Source of the DNA: Pseudomonadota bacterium
GTDB taxonomy: Bacteria; Myxococcota; Myxococcia; Myxococcales; Myxococcaceae
Reading direction: 5' to 3'
Length of the DNA stretch: 64,000 nt
NCBI GenBank assembly: GCA_023426545.1
Contig: JAFAAN010000159.1
Coordinates: 1 to 64,000, forward strand
The position numbers were made by a program, and so were the translations under genes. Shown in pieces: positions 35,818 through 43,607 of the stretch (position 1 is the stretch's first letter; each line of letters opens with the position of its first letter). The notes below the pieces were generated by a model that was not told the DNA's origin, ran no database searches, and saw only the letters and a program-made list of their open reading frames with translations.

Positions 35818-37179
35818 ATGGCCATCGTCTGCGTCACCAACCTGTCCCCTGAGTCCCTGGCGGCGGCCCACGTAGCGGCGGCCGTGGCGGGGCGCCTGCA
35901 GGAGCCGCTGCTGCTCCTGGGCGTCGCGGAGGGAGATGTCTTCTTCGAAGAGGGCCTGGGCACGGTGTCCCTCACCCAGCAGCACCTGGAGTCGGAGGCC
36001 GCGCGCCTGGAGCCGCTCGCGCGGGTGGTGCGCTACCGGCTACAGGCGGGCACCTCCGCGGATGAGGTGCTGAGCGACGAGGAGTGCCGCCGCGCGCGCT
36101 GGATTGTGGTGGCGGCCTCCGGCTGGCGCACCCCGGCGTGGCGGCGGGCCACGGTGCCGGAGCGCCTGTCGCGGTACGGCTGCGCCCCGGTGCTGGCCGT
36201 ACGCAGCGACACGGCGTTGGCGGACTGGGCACGCGGGCGGAGGCGGCTGCTGGTGCTGGTCGGCGTGGACCCGGGCTCGTCCACCACCGGCGCGGCGGTG
36301 GCCTTCCTGCGCGAGCTGCGCCGGGTGGGCCCGTGCGACGTGCTGGCCACCTACGTGTGCTCGCCCATGGATGAGCGCGAGCGCCTGGGCATCCACAACC
36401 CCGTCCACGTGGAGCTGCTGGAGCCATATCTCCAGGACATGGAGGTGCTGGACCCGATGGTGGAGCGCGTGCTGAAGCGCGAGGTGCGCGAGCAGGTGGG
36501 GGAGCTGGTGGGCGAGGGCAGCGTGGAGGTGGTGCTGGAGCCCGGCTTCGGCCGCCCGGCGGACCACCTGATGCACGTGGCGCACACGCGCGGCGTGGAC
36601 CTGATGGTGGTGGGCACGCACCAGCGCAGCGGGGTGAAGCGGCTGTGGCACGGCTCTGTGTCCGCGGGCGTGCTGCGGCACGCGGCGCAGTCGGTGGTGT
36701 GCGTGCCCTCCCTGGTGCAGACGCTCAGGACGGGCCAGCCGCCCCGCAGCGTGCTGGTGCCGGTGGACTTCTCCGAGGCCAGCGCGAAGGCGATTTCCCA
36801 GGCGCGCATGTTGGTAGGGCCCGGGGGGCGCGTCCATCTGCTGCACGTCCACCGTCGCCGGCTGGAGGACCGCGGCTTCGTGGACCACTACGGCGTGCTG
36901 CCCGAGCCTCCGCGTGAGCGTGACCAGGTGCTCCAGCGGCTGTGGGCGCTGGTGCCGCGCGACGAGAGCGCGCAGACGGTGCGTTGGAGCGTGGAGGGCG
37001 TCACCGGAGAGGACGTGACGCTGGCCATCTGCCAGGCCACGGAGCGCGAGGGCGTGGACCTGGTGTGCCTGGGGACGTCCCTGGAGCCCTCGCGCTCGCG
37101 GGACGCGCTGGAGGGCGAGGTGGCCCACGAGCTGGTGGCCCGCTGCCGCCGGCCCGTCATGGTGGTGCCATCGGCCTGA
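35818..37179 (+). CDS. Universal stress protein with three UspA-like domains
   Basis: A 453-residue cytoplasmic protein. The first domain (1-128) is degenerate. The second (about 138-300) ends in VVGTHQRSGVKRLWHGSVSAGVL, matching the ATP-binding G-x2-G-x9-GS pattern of UspA. The third (about 305-453) begins RSVLVPVDFSEAS and ends CLGTSLEPSRSRDALEG...RRPVMVVPS without the full glycine motif. The ATG at 35818 is preceded by GGAGG. Tandem Usp proteins respond to stress or energy state; the partner is unknown. It is monocistronic as far as can be seen. Confidence 0.88.
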   Translation: MAIVCVTNLSPESLAAAHVAAAVAGRLQEPLLLLGVAEGDVFFEEGLGTVSLTQQHLESEAARLEPLARVVRYRLQAGTSADEVLSDEECRRARWIVVAASGWRTPAWRRATVPERLSRYGCAPVLAVRSDTALADWARGRRRLLVLVGVDPGSSTTGAAVAFLRELRRVGPCDVLATYVCSPMDERERLGIHNPVHVELLEPYLQDMEVLDPMVERVLKREVREQVGELVGEGSVEVVLEPGFGRPADHLMHVAHTRGVDLMVVGTHQRSGVKRLWHGSVSAGVLRHAAQSVVCVPSLVQTLRTGQPPRSVLVPVDFSEASAKAISQARMLVGPGGRVHLLHVHRRRLEDRGFVDHYGVLPEPPRERDQVLQRLWALVPRDESAQTVRWSVEGVTGEDVTLAICQATEREGVDLVCLGTSLEPSRSRDALEGEVAHELVARCRRPVMVVPSA

Positions 37180-37351
37180 GGTCCGAGGGCTCTGTCTCCA
37201 TGTCGACAGGAATCCCTTTCATCACCTGAAAGCAATGCCAGGTGGCCCCGGCTCCGACGCGCCCGATGGGGCACCTGCGCCGTTGAAGTCAGGACCCTGT
37301 GAGGCATTAGAATCCTGAAACCACGTTTTTCCAGGCGCAGGGGGGCTGCCG

Positions 37352-37942
37352 GTGACATCGAAGGGTTATCGCGAAGTAGAGCTCGTCTGTAATCGTTCCT
37401 CGCTGCTCCTCCATGGAGGCACGGAGGAGGAGCGGCGAGGCTGGGCGAAGGAGGCCGCGCACAACTTCGACGTGGAGTTGGTGGAGGTGCGGAGCGCTGC
37501 GGAGCTGCCGCAGGCGCTCCGGCAACCCAACGGGGTGGTGTTCATCGCGGATGTGGCGCGGCTGGGCCGGGACGCGCAGTTCCTGCTGCTGCGGTGTCTG
37601 CAGACGCAGGAGGAGCGGCCGAAGCTGGTGCTGGGCGTCTCGGGCTCGGCGGACGCGGCGCTGGCGCGAGGGATGCTGCGCGAAGACCTGCACTACCGCC
37701 TGCACCTGGCCCAGGTGGACCTGCAGAAGGAAGGGCTGCGCGACGTGCTGAAGCGCCGCTGGGCACAGCAGGCGGAGCAGCTCGCGATGAAGGCCGCCGC
37801 GGCGCGGGCCGCGGAGGAGCAGGCTCGCGTGGCGGCTGCCGAGCGGCGCCCCGGCACGGTGACGCGCATCGCGCCACGCGCGAAGAGCATGGGCGCCGCC
37901 GCCGCGCACACCCAGGTGGTGTCGAGGAACGCGGCCCGTTGA
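37352..37942 (+). CDS. Truncated sigma-54-activator-like protein
   Basis: A 196-residue protein starting at the GTG at 37352 after AGGGGGG. It keeps the fold pattern of a sigma-54 interaction AAA+ domain, with GVVFIADVARLGRDAQFLLLRCLQ in place of the Walker B/sensor region and LREDLHYRLHLAQVDL resembling the REDLYYRLN signature. It has no GESGTGKE Walker A loop and no GAFTGA loop, so it should not hydrolyse ATP or remodel polymerase. The C-terminal tail is Ala/Arg-rich with no HTH. It may be a decoy or a regulator of true activators, or a decaying gene; high GC3 throughout argues that it is still coding. Confidence 0.65.
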   Translation: MTSKGYREVELVCNRSSLLLHGGTEEERRGWAKEAAHNFDVELVEVRSAAELPQALRQPNGVVFIADVARLGRDAQFLLLRCLQTQEERPKLVLGVSGSADAALARGMLREDLHYRLHLAQVDLQKEGLRDVLKRRWAQQAEQLAMKAAAARAAEEQARVAAAERRPGTVTRIAPRAKSMGAAAAHTQVVSRNAAR

Positions 37943-38070
37943 GCGAGGCCCCCGGCACGGAGCGCTCCGTGCCTCGCGGGGCCGGTTCGCGAAGGTGCCT
38001 GCCACCTCGGCGTGTCGCGGCGTGAGGCCAGGCAAGCCCCGGCACGGTGGGACTCCCCTCCCTGCCGGGC

Positions 38071-38331
38071 GAAGCTCCCGAGCCTGGATTCAGCGCAGGC
38101 TCTGCTGCCCAGGGCAGCGGGCGGGGGCGTGCAAGGCGACGTGTCCTGCACGGCGAAGCTCCCACGCCTGAACTTGGCGCAGGCTCTGCTGCCCAGGGCA
38201 GCGGGCGGGGTCGTGCAAGGCGACGTGTCCTGTACGGCGAAGCTCCCACGCCTGAACTCGGCGCAGGCTCTGCTGCCCAGGGCAGCGGGCGGGGGCGTGC
38301 AAGGCCACCGCCCAAGCTCCCGAGCCTGGAG
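38071..38331. repeat. 84-bp tandem repeats between convergent genes
   Basis: Copies start at 38071, 38155 and 38239 (84-bp period, about 93-97% alike), followed by a partial fourth from about 38313. Each copy carries the short palindrome GCTGCCCAGGGCAGC. The array fills most of the 389 bp between the stops of the activator-like gene and the convergent basic-protein gene, and the last partial copy runs into the stop codon of the latter. No gene in this stretch is convincing in any frame. Confidence 0.85.
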
Positions 38332-38733
38332 TCAGTGCCGGTGCTTCTGCCCGCGCTTCGCCTTCACGGGGCGCGCCTGCTTCGCCATGCCGCGTCTGGC
38401 GGCCGCGGACTGTCCCGGGACGGACTTGCGCCCCGTCTGCTTGTTCGCGGCCGCAGGGGAGACCGCCTTGGCGGGCGACGCGCGCCGACGCGTGGGCACC
38501 TTCGGGGGCGTGCCACTCTCGATGACCCCGCGGGCCGCCCTGGCGGTGCGCCGAGTCCGGGAGGGAGACGCGGCGCGGCCGCGCGCCTTCTTGCCTCGAA
38601 TCATCGACTGGAGGGAGACCACCCCGTGCGCCGTCAGCAACGCGGTGCCCAGCAGGACCTTCGCTCCGCGCGTGCCGGCCTGGACGGCCACCTCCTTCAC
38701 CCTGTCCATCAGCCCTTGCTTGGGAATCGCCAT
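38332..38733 (-). CDS. Small highly basic Ala/Lys/Arg protein
   Basis: A 133-residue protein of unknown function. The first 40 residues form an amphipathic/hydrophobic region (MAIPKQGLMDRVKEVAVQAG, VLLGTALLTAHGVVSL). The rest is a low-complexity basic tail (KKARGRAASPSRTRRTARAAR, KQARPVKAKRGQKHRH), like histone H1 tails or nucleic-acid-binding linkers. The ATG at 38733 follows AGAGG; a longer frame upstream lacks a ribosome-binding site. It is convergent with the activator-like gene across the 84-bp repeats and divergent from the next gene. Confidence 0.7.
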   Translation of the reverse strand: MAIPKQGLMDRVKEVAVQAGTRGAKVLLGTALLTAHGVVSLQSMIRGKKARGRAASPSRTRRTARAARGVIESGTPPKVPTRRRASPAKAVSPAAANKQTGRKSVPGQSAAARRGMAKQARPVKAKRGQKHRH

Positions 38734-38912
38734 GGCGCGCCTCTTCTCTCTTCGGCTGAGCTTCGATGCCGCCAAAGGTAGTCACGGGCGCACGCGCGTG
38801 AAGCACCCTCCGCCAGTTGCTGTCGTCCGTTCCAAGGTGGGCGGGAATGTGTGAAGTCGGGAAACTGGGCTAGAGTCCGGCGCACTGTCCCATTTTCTCC
38901 CCGGAGCAAGAC

Positions 38913-39377
38913 ATGTCCCAGGACACCGCTGGAAAGCCGAAGCGCGGCCTGAAGCGACCCATCGAGGTCGTTCGCGCCGAGCTGCTCAACGACCCGGAGA
39001 CGAAGAAGATCGCCGAAGCCGTGAGCATGAAGCTCGAGGACTACGTGGAGCTGGTCCTCAAGTACGCCCAGGACAAGGACAAGGAAGCCGAGGTCGCCGT
39101 CATCTCGGACGAGGAGCTGCGCCGCAACGGCTTCAACCCGCTCTCCGCCGAGGAGGCCGCCAACATCCTCATCAAGGGCATGAAGGGGGAGCTGCCCGGC
39201 TCACCGCCCGACTTCGAGGCCTCCAAGTTCACCCACGACAAGCCCTCCACGGCTGGCAAGCCGTCCCTCACCACGCCCGAGGGCGCCGCCCCCATCGTCG
39301 GTCCGCAAGATCCGGCGGCCCGCCAGGATCTGATGGATCAGCTCAAGAAGGGCGGCAGCGGCGGTAACCGCTCGTAA
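38913..39377 (+). CDS. Conserved-looking hydrophilic protein, unknown
   Basis: A 154-residue protein starting at the ATG at 38913 after CGGAGCAAG. The first 80 residues are charged and helical (IEVVRAELLNDPETKKIAEAVSM, YVELVLKYAQDKDKEAEVAVI); the C-terminal half is Pro/Gly-rich and likely disordered. It has no signal peptide or membrane segment. The Lys codon use and unusually clean GC3 suggest a well-expressed gene. Not recognised. Confidence 0.7.
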   Translation: MSQDTAGKPKRGLKRPIEVVRAELLNDPETKKIAEAVSMKLEDYVELVLKYAQDKDKEAEVAVISDEELRRNGFNPLSAEEAANILIKGMKGELPGSPPDFEASKFTHDKPSTAGKPSLTTPEGAAPIVGPQDPAARQDLMDQLKKGGSGGNRS

Positions 39378-39445
39378 CCCCTCGTCCTCGAGGGAAATAC
39401 CGCGAAGAAAATCCGACGGAAATCAGGAGGAAACAATTCCTCTCC

Positions 39446-39505
39446 ATGTCCGACAATCCCCTTGAGTTTTTCTTCCGGCACAAATCACAGCTTTCCACAA
39501 ATTAA
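39446..39505 (+). CDS. Possible 19-residue leader ORF
   Basis: ATG 39446 to TAA 39503-39505 reads MSDNPLEFFFRHKSQLSTN. An AGGAGG at 39425-39430 lies upstream, and the hairpin GAGGAA/TTCCTC (39427-39432, 39437-39442) covers it. The stop is 20 bases before the next gene start. It may be a regulatory leader or chance. Confidence 0.25.
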   Translation: MSDNPLEFFFRHKSQLSTN

Positions 39506-39524
39506 GAATTCGAGGAGTACGACC

Positions 39525-39956
39525 ATGGGCGGCCCGCTGAAGGCGATCACGAACACGATTGGCAAAGTCGCGAGCACGGTCAGCAAGATCGCTGGCGGCA
39601 TCGCGAACATCGGCGGCAAGGCCATGGAGTTCCTCCAGAAGCCGCTGAGCTCCCTGGTGAGCCCCATCGCGAAGCTCATCGGCGACAAGGTCGGCAAGCT
39701 GCCGCTGGTGGGCAAGTTCCTCGGCCCCATCGCGGAGAACCTCGTGAAGCAGGGCGCCTCGTCGTTCCTGGGTGAGGCCTCGCTGGGTAGCATGGGCTTC
39801 CTGTCCAAGATCGCCCCCAAGGTGCAGGACATCACCAACATCGCCACGTCCGTGAAGACGGCGGCGGACAAGGTTGGCGCGTTCGCGAACAACCCGCTGG
39901 GCCTCCAGAACTTCCAGAACATCATCGCGCAGAACCACGCCCGCTTCGTGGAGTGA
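39525..39956 (+). CDS. Small Gly/Ala/Lys-rich amphipathic protein
   Basis: A 143-residue protein of unknown function. It is built from short amphipathic helices with regularly spaced Lys and Gly (NTIGKVASTVSKIAGGIANI, LVSPIAKLIGDKVGKLPLV, GKFLGPIAENLVKQGASSF), a pattern seen in membrane-active peptides, some phage structural proteins and glycine-zipper proteins. There is no signal peptide. GAGGAG precedes the ATG at 39525. The leader before it is AT-rich with a hairpin over an earlier ribosome-binding site, and a GC hairpin follows the stop, so the gene seems to be a separate and possibly strongly expressed unit. Confidence 0.7.
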   Translation: MGGPLKAITNTIGKVASTVSKIAGGIANIGGKAMEFLQKPLSSLVSPIAKLIGDKVGKLPLVGKFLGPIAENLVKQGASSFLGEASLGSMGFLSKIAPKVQDITNIATSVKTAADKVGAFANNPLGLQNFQNIIAQNHARFVE

Positions 39957-39961
39957 TGTGC

Positions 39962-39978
39962 CGCGCCCTCCGGGCGCG
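39962..39978 (+). terminator. Hairpin after the amphipathic protein gene
   Basis: Seven-bp stem CGCGCCC/GGGCGCG (39962-39968, 39972-39978) with a three-base loop, six bases after the stop. A second, looser GGGCCGG/CCGGCCC pair lies at 39997-40003 and 40024-40030, before the convergent SCO gene. Confidence 0.55.
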
Positions 39979-40063
39979 CCCATGCAGGAAGCCCAGGGGC
40001 CGGTCTCCCGTGAAGCAACGGGGCCGGCCCTTCGGCTTTGCGGGGAAGCCACCGCGGACGTCC

Positions 40064-40723
40064 TCAGTGCCCCGTCGCCGCCAGGCGCCGCGTGTCGCGC
40101 AGGAGCCGCTCGGTGGAGTCGCTGTCCGCGCTGTCGTAGTAGCCGCGAATCTGCCCCGCGTCGTCCACGAGCACGAAGTGCGTCCCGTGGAAGATGGAGA
40201 GCAGATCGTCCTCCGGCGCGCCGGCCTCACGGCCCATGCTGATCTTGAAGCCCTGGACGATGGTCTCCTTGAGCTGCTCGTAGTCGCCGGTGAGGAAGCT
40301 CCAGCGGGAGAAGTCCGCGCCGTGGCGCTCGCCGTACTCCGCGAGCCGCTCCGGGGTGTCGTACTTCGGATCCACGGAGAACGACACCAACTGGAGCCCG
40401 GCGCCGAAGGACGTGGTGGCGTCCTGCACGCCCACCATCTTCCGGGTGAAGGCCGGGCAGATGGTGGGGCAGCGCGTGAAGATGAAGTTGGCCACGTAGG
40501 GCCGGCCCCGGAGCTGCGCGCTGCCGAAAGGCGTCCCGTCATGGCGGGTGAAGGAGAAGTCCGGCAGCGCGCCCAGCTGGGGCAGCGGGGTGCTCCGGGC
40601 ACGCAGCAGCGTGGTCCCCGATACGGTGGCGACACCAATCGCGGCCACGGCGACACCCGCCCAGAAGCCAGGGCGCTGCGTGAGACGGGCCCGAGGGGCC
40701 GGAAGAGCGGATTCAGCGGACAT
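40064..40723 (-). CDS. SCO1/SenC family copper protein
   Basis: Membrane-anchored thioredoxin-fold protein of 219 residues that helps deliver copper to the CuA centre of cytochrome oxidase or keeps it reduced. An N-terminal membrane segment (GFWAGVAVAAIGVATVSGTTL) is followed by the SCO domain with CPTIC (the CxxxC copper ligands), SVDPKYDTPERLAEYG and the ligand His in FHGTHFVLVD. The ATG at 40723 is chosen; the frame extends upstream without support. No oxidase genes are near. It is divergent from the LysM-GH19 gene. Confidence 0.93.
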   Translation of the reverse strand: MSAESALPAPRARLTQRPGFWAGVAVAAIGVATVSGTTLLRARSTPLPQLGALPDFSFTRHDGTPFGSAQLRGRPYVANFIFTRCPTICPAFTRKMVGVQDATTSFGAGLQLVSFSVDPKYDTPERLAEYGERHGADFSRWSFLTGDYEQLKETIVQGFKISMGREAGAPEDDLLSIFHGTHFVLVDDAGQIRGYYDSADSDSTERLLRDTRRLAATGH

Positions 40724-40964
40724 GCACCCCGAGCTAACGGAACCCGCGAGGTCGCACAAGCGCGGTCCGTTTCCGCGCTCCACGCCTGCTACTCGGGGGA
40801 GAAAGTCACGAGTCTGTAACGACCCAACCCTCCGTCACAATTTCGTGAATTCAGTGGTTTTGGATAAGTTTGCGCATAAATAACTGGTCTGGCGGGGAAA
40901 CTTCCTCTCAGTCGTTACGAAAATGTGGGTACGCCTCCTCTCTGTTTTCAGGAGTCTTTCCCCC

Positions 40965-41912
40965 GTGAAGACCTACTCCGTTCGACGTGGCGATACCCTC
41001 AGCGCGCTGGCCCAGCGCTTCAACACCACCGTGTCGTCGCTGGCCAAGAGCAACGGCATCTCCAACCCGGACCTCATCTACGCGGGGCAGACGCTCCGCA
41101 TCACGGACGGCTTCGACGCGCCTCGCGGGGCCGGTGGCTCCTACACCATCCAGTCGGGCGACACGCTGACCGGCATCGCGGGCCGATACGGCACCACGGT
41201 GGACGCGCTGGCGAAGGCCAACAACATCTCCAACCCGGACCTCATCTACGCGGGCAATCGCCTCACCATCCCTGGTGGTGGCGGCGGTGGTGGCGGTGGC
41301 GGTGGTGTCTCGTCCCCGTCCCGGCCCGCCGCGCCGGACCAGCCCTCCGTGGGCGGCGTGGGCGCGCCGAAGCCGCCCACCGGTGGCTCCGCGGGCGTCA
41401 CGGTGCAGCAGCTCCGGGCGGTGATGCCCAACCTGTCGCAGGCGAAGGCGGAGCAGTACCTGCCCCACCTGAACCGGGCGATGGCCGAGGCGAACATCAC
41501 CACGCCCCAGCGCAAGGCGGCCTTCATTGCGCAGCTCGCCCACGAGAGCGGCCAGCTCCGCTACATGGAGGAGATTGCCTCCGGCGCCGCCTACGAGGGT
41601 CGCCGGGACCTGGGCAACACCCAGCCGGGCGATGGCACGCGCTACAAGGGCCGTGGCCCCATCCAGCTCACGGGCCGCGCCAACTACCGCGCCGCGGGCC
41701 AGGCGCTGGGCATCGACCTGGAGGGCAACCCCCAGCGCGCGAAGGACCCGGACGTCGCCTTCCGCATCGCCGGCTGGTACTGGTCGACGCGCAACCTCAA
41801 CACCTACGCGGACGCGGGCAACTTCCGCGAGGTCACCCGCCGCATCAACGGCGGCTACAACGGCATGGCGGACCGCGAGATGTACTATCGCCGCGCGCTG
41901 AGCGTGTTCTGA
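40965..41912 (+). CDS. LysM-LysM-GH19 peptidoglycan/chitin hydrolase
   Basis: A 315-residue cell-wall hydrolase. Two LysM modules (about 2-45, YSVRRGDTLSALAQRF; about 55-100, YTIQSGDTLTGIAGRYG) are joined by a run of glycines to a family 19 chitinase-type domain (AAFIAQLAHESGQLRYMEE with catalytic Glu, YKGRGPIQLTGRANYRAAG, RRINGGYNG). The GTG at 40965 follows AGGAG; a longer frame from 40923 has no ribosome-binding site. No signal peptide is seen, as in phage endolysins, so release needs a dedicated route or cell lysis. An AT-rich promoter region (about 40840-40895) precedes it. Confidence 0.88.
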   Translation: MKTYSVRRGDTLSALAQRFNTTVSSLAKSNGISNPDLIYAGQTLRITDGFDAPRGAGGSYTIQSGDTLTGIAGRYGTTVDALAKANNISNPDLIYAGNRLTIPGGGGGGGGGGGVSSPSRPAAPDQPSVGGVGAPKPPTGGSAGVTVQQLRAVMPNLSQAKAEQYLPHLNRAMAEANITTPQRKAAFIAQLAHESGQLRYMEEIASGAAYEGRRDLGNTQPGDGTRYKGRGPIQLTGRANYRAAGQALGIDLEGNPQRAKDPDVAFRIAGWYWSTRNLNTYADAGNFREVTRRINGGYNGMADREMYYRRALSVF

Positions 41913-41942
41913 GCCCGCGCCTCCCCGCCGGGGCGTGGTGAT

Positions 41943-41978
41943 ACGAGGACCGTGGGCCCGGGAGGCCACGGTCCTCGT
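41943..41978 (+). terminator. Strong hairpin after the LysM-GH19 gene
   Basis: Perfect 13-bp stem (41943-41955, 41966-41978; ten-base loop) 30 bases after the stop. Only a short TT follows. Confidence 0.6.
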
Positions 41979-42123
41979 CGCGTTATGGGGGCGCCATCCC
42001 ATCCGGGAGATGCCGCGTCCGCCGTGAGCGACTTCGTACAGGGGTGTGTCCGGAGGTTCCCCTCGGAAGGGCCGTGGTGCGCTGGCTGCATCGCCGGGGC
42101 CGTTCCCTTCCGGAGCGCGCCTC

Positions 42124-43593
42124 ATGTCTCGTATCGATTCGTCCGGCAGTTCCTCGCTTCCCATCGAAACCACCCCGGAGTCCGGGCCACCGCCGGCCAG
42201 TACGTCCGGCGCGGCGCCGCCCCGCGCGCCGGCGCCCGCCGTGGCCCGCAACGAGGTGCGCGCCTTCGACGGGCCCCCCGCGCGGCCGTCCGACGCGCGG
42301 GCGCGGACCTCCACCTCCACGCCGCCGGACGCGGGCCCGTCCCTGTCCGCGGGTGCGCTGGCCGTTCTCGGAGGTCCGCTGCGTCAGCCAGCGTCGCCGG
42401 AGGTGCCCGCGGAGGTGCTCGAAGACGTCCGCTCCCGCCTGAAACAGTGGAGGGTGGGCGCGGAGGACGTGAGGGCGGTGCACGTCTCGCTGGGGGCGTT
42501 GCCACCGGGGACGTACAGGGCGGCGCTGGAGCACCTGCAGCGCGATGGCCTCCTGGGCGAATACGTGAAGGCACAGGACGCGGGCTCGCGGCGCGCCTTC
42601 CTGGAGCAGGCGGAGTCGAAGGGCATGCTCCAGCGCGGCAAGGGGGAGGTGGGCCCGATGGACCCCCTGGGCTACCCGCCCGTGCCGGACTTCTTCGTCA
42701 ACGACAAGCGGCTGCCCCAGGCGATGCGGGACGCGGTGAACGCACACGCCATCGACGTGGGCGCGGGTTTCTACAAGGCTCACACCGAGTACCTCGACCG
42801 GTATGCCCGCGCCGTGGACCAGGCCCAGAGCGTTCGGGAGTTGGGGGCCCTGGGCCCGCCGCGCGCCGCCCACCTGCCCGAGTCCCTGCTGGGGCTCGAA
42901 TGGAAGGACCCCGCGCGGAAGGACTACGAGGCCGCGTGGAAGGCGGGCATCGGCCGGCCCCGGTCGCTCAACCTCGCCATGCAGCACGTGAGTGCCCGGG
43001 AGCGGGAGCTCTCCGGGGCGCGCGCCGCGGGCTCGGTGCGGCTCCACGGCAAGGTGGGCATCGGAAATGACAGCGGCCAGTGGAGCGCGAAGGCGTCGCT
43101 GGACACGCGCGGCCAGCGGGAGCTGAAGGGAGAGGTCGGGGTCACCGTGCGCGACGGTCCCGTGTCGGTCGAGACGTCACGCGACACGGCGGGCGGGAAG
43201 GAGGTGAGCGCCAAGTTGAACCTGGGGCCCGTGGAGCTCAGCGTCGACTCGGCCGGAGAGCAGCGCGTCGCGGTGGGCATCGGCCAGATGTTCCAGGTGC
43301 ATGCATCGCTGAACCCGAAGAAGGCGGAGCTCGGGGGCGGCGTCTCCGCGAAGCTGACCGCGGACGGGGACCAGGCCGGCCTCGAGGCCGGCTTCTCCAT
43401 GAAGGGGCTGACGGCGGAGCGCGCGCGGCAGGCCGTTGCCCGCGGGCATCGCGGCGTCTTCCAGCCTCCCGCCGAGCTCGAGTCCGGGACGGCCTGGGAC
43501 GCGCTGCCCAAGGCGGCGCGGGCGGCCTATTCGAAGGAAGGGTGGAGTCGCGAGACGTGGACGCAGGCCCTGCCGCGCGGCGTGCCGCGCTGA
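42124..43593 (+). CDS. Unknown protein with beta-repeat C-terminal half
   Basis: A 489-residue protein starting at the ATG at 42124. Residues 1-90 are Pro/Ser/Ala-rich and disordered; 100-300 are helical (VLEDVRSRLKQWRVGAEDVR, VNAHAIDVGAGFYKAHTEYL). Residues about 320-430 show alternating strand patterns (GSVRLHGKVGIGNDSGQWSA, GEVGVTVRDGPVSVETSRD, KLNLGPVELSVDS, GVSAKLTADGDQAGLEAGFS), like a beta-solenoid or a barrel. No signal peptide. It follows the GH19 hydrolase and is convergent with a membrane-protein gene 15 bp away. Not recognised; a secreted effector is one speculation. Confidence 0.65.
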   Translation: MSRIDSSGSSSLPIETTPESGPPPASTSGAAPPRAPAPAVARNEVRAFDGPPARPSDARARTSTSTPPDAGPSLSAGALAVLGGPLRQPASPEVPAEVLEDVRSRLKQWRVGAEDVRAVHVSLGALPPGTYRAALEHLQRDGLLGEYVKAQDAGSRRAFLEQAESKGMLQRGKGEVGPMDPLGYPPVPDFFVNDKRLPQAMRDAVNAHAIDVGAGFYKAHTEYLDRYARAVDQAQSVRELGALGPPRAAHLPESLLGLEWKDPARKDYEAAWKAGIGRPRSLNLAMQHVSARERELSGARAAGSVRLHGKVGIGNDSGQWSAKASLDTRGQRELKGEVGVTVRDGPVSVETSRDTAGGKEVSAKLNLGPVELSVDSAGEQRVAVGIGQMFQVHASLNPKKAELGGGVSAKLTADGDQAGLEAGFSMKGLTAERARQAVARGHRGVFQPPAELESGTAWDALPKAARAAYSKEGWSRETWTQALPRGVPR

Positions 43594-43607
43594 AGGCAGG
43601 ACTTCGC

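Noticed and set aside
38012..38854. 280-codon plus-strand ORF across the 84-bp repeats
   Set aside because: Frame exists only because the repeat length is divisible by three; no ribosome-binding site and it overlaps the antisense of the basic-protein gene.
41281..41320. GGTGGC-type microsatellite
   Set aside because: Encodes the glycine linker between LysM and GH19 domains; no further significance seen.
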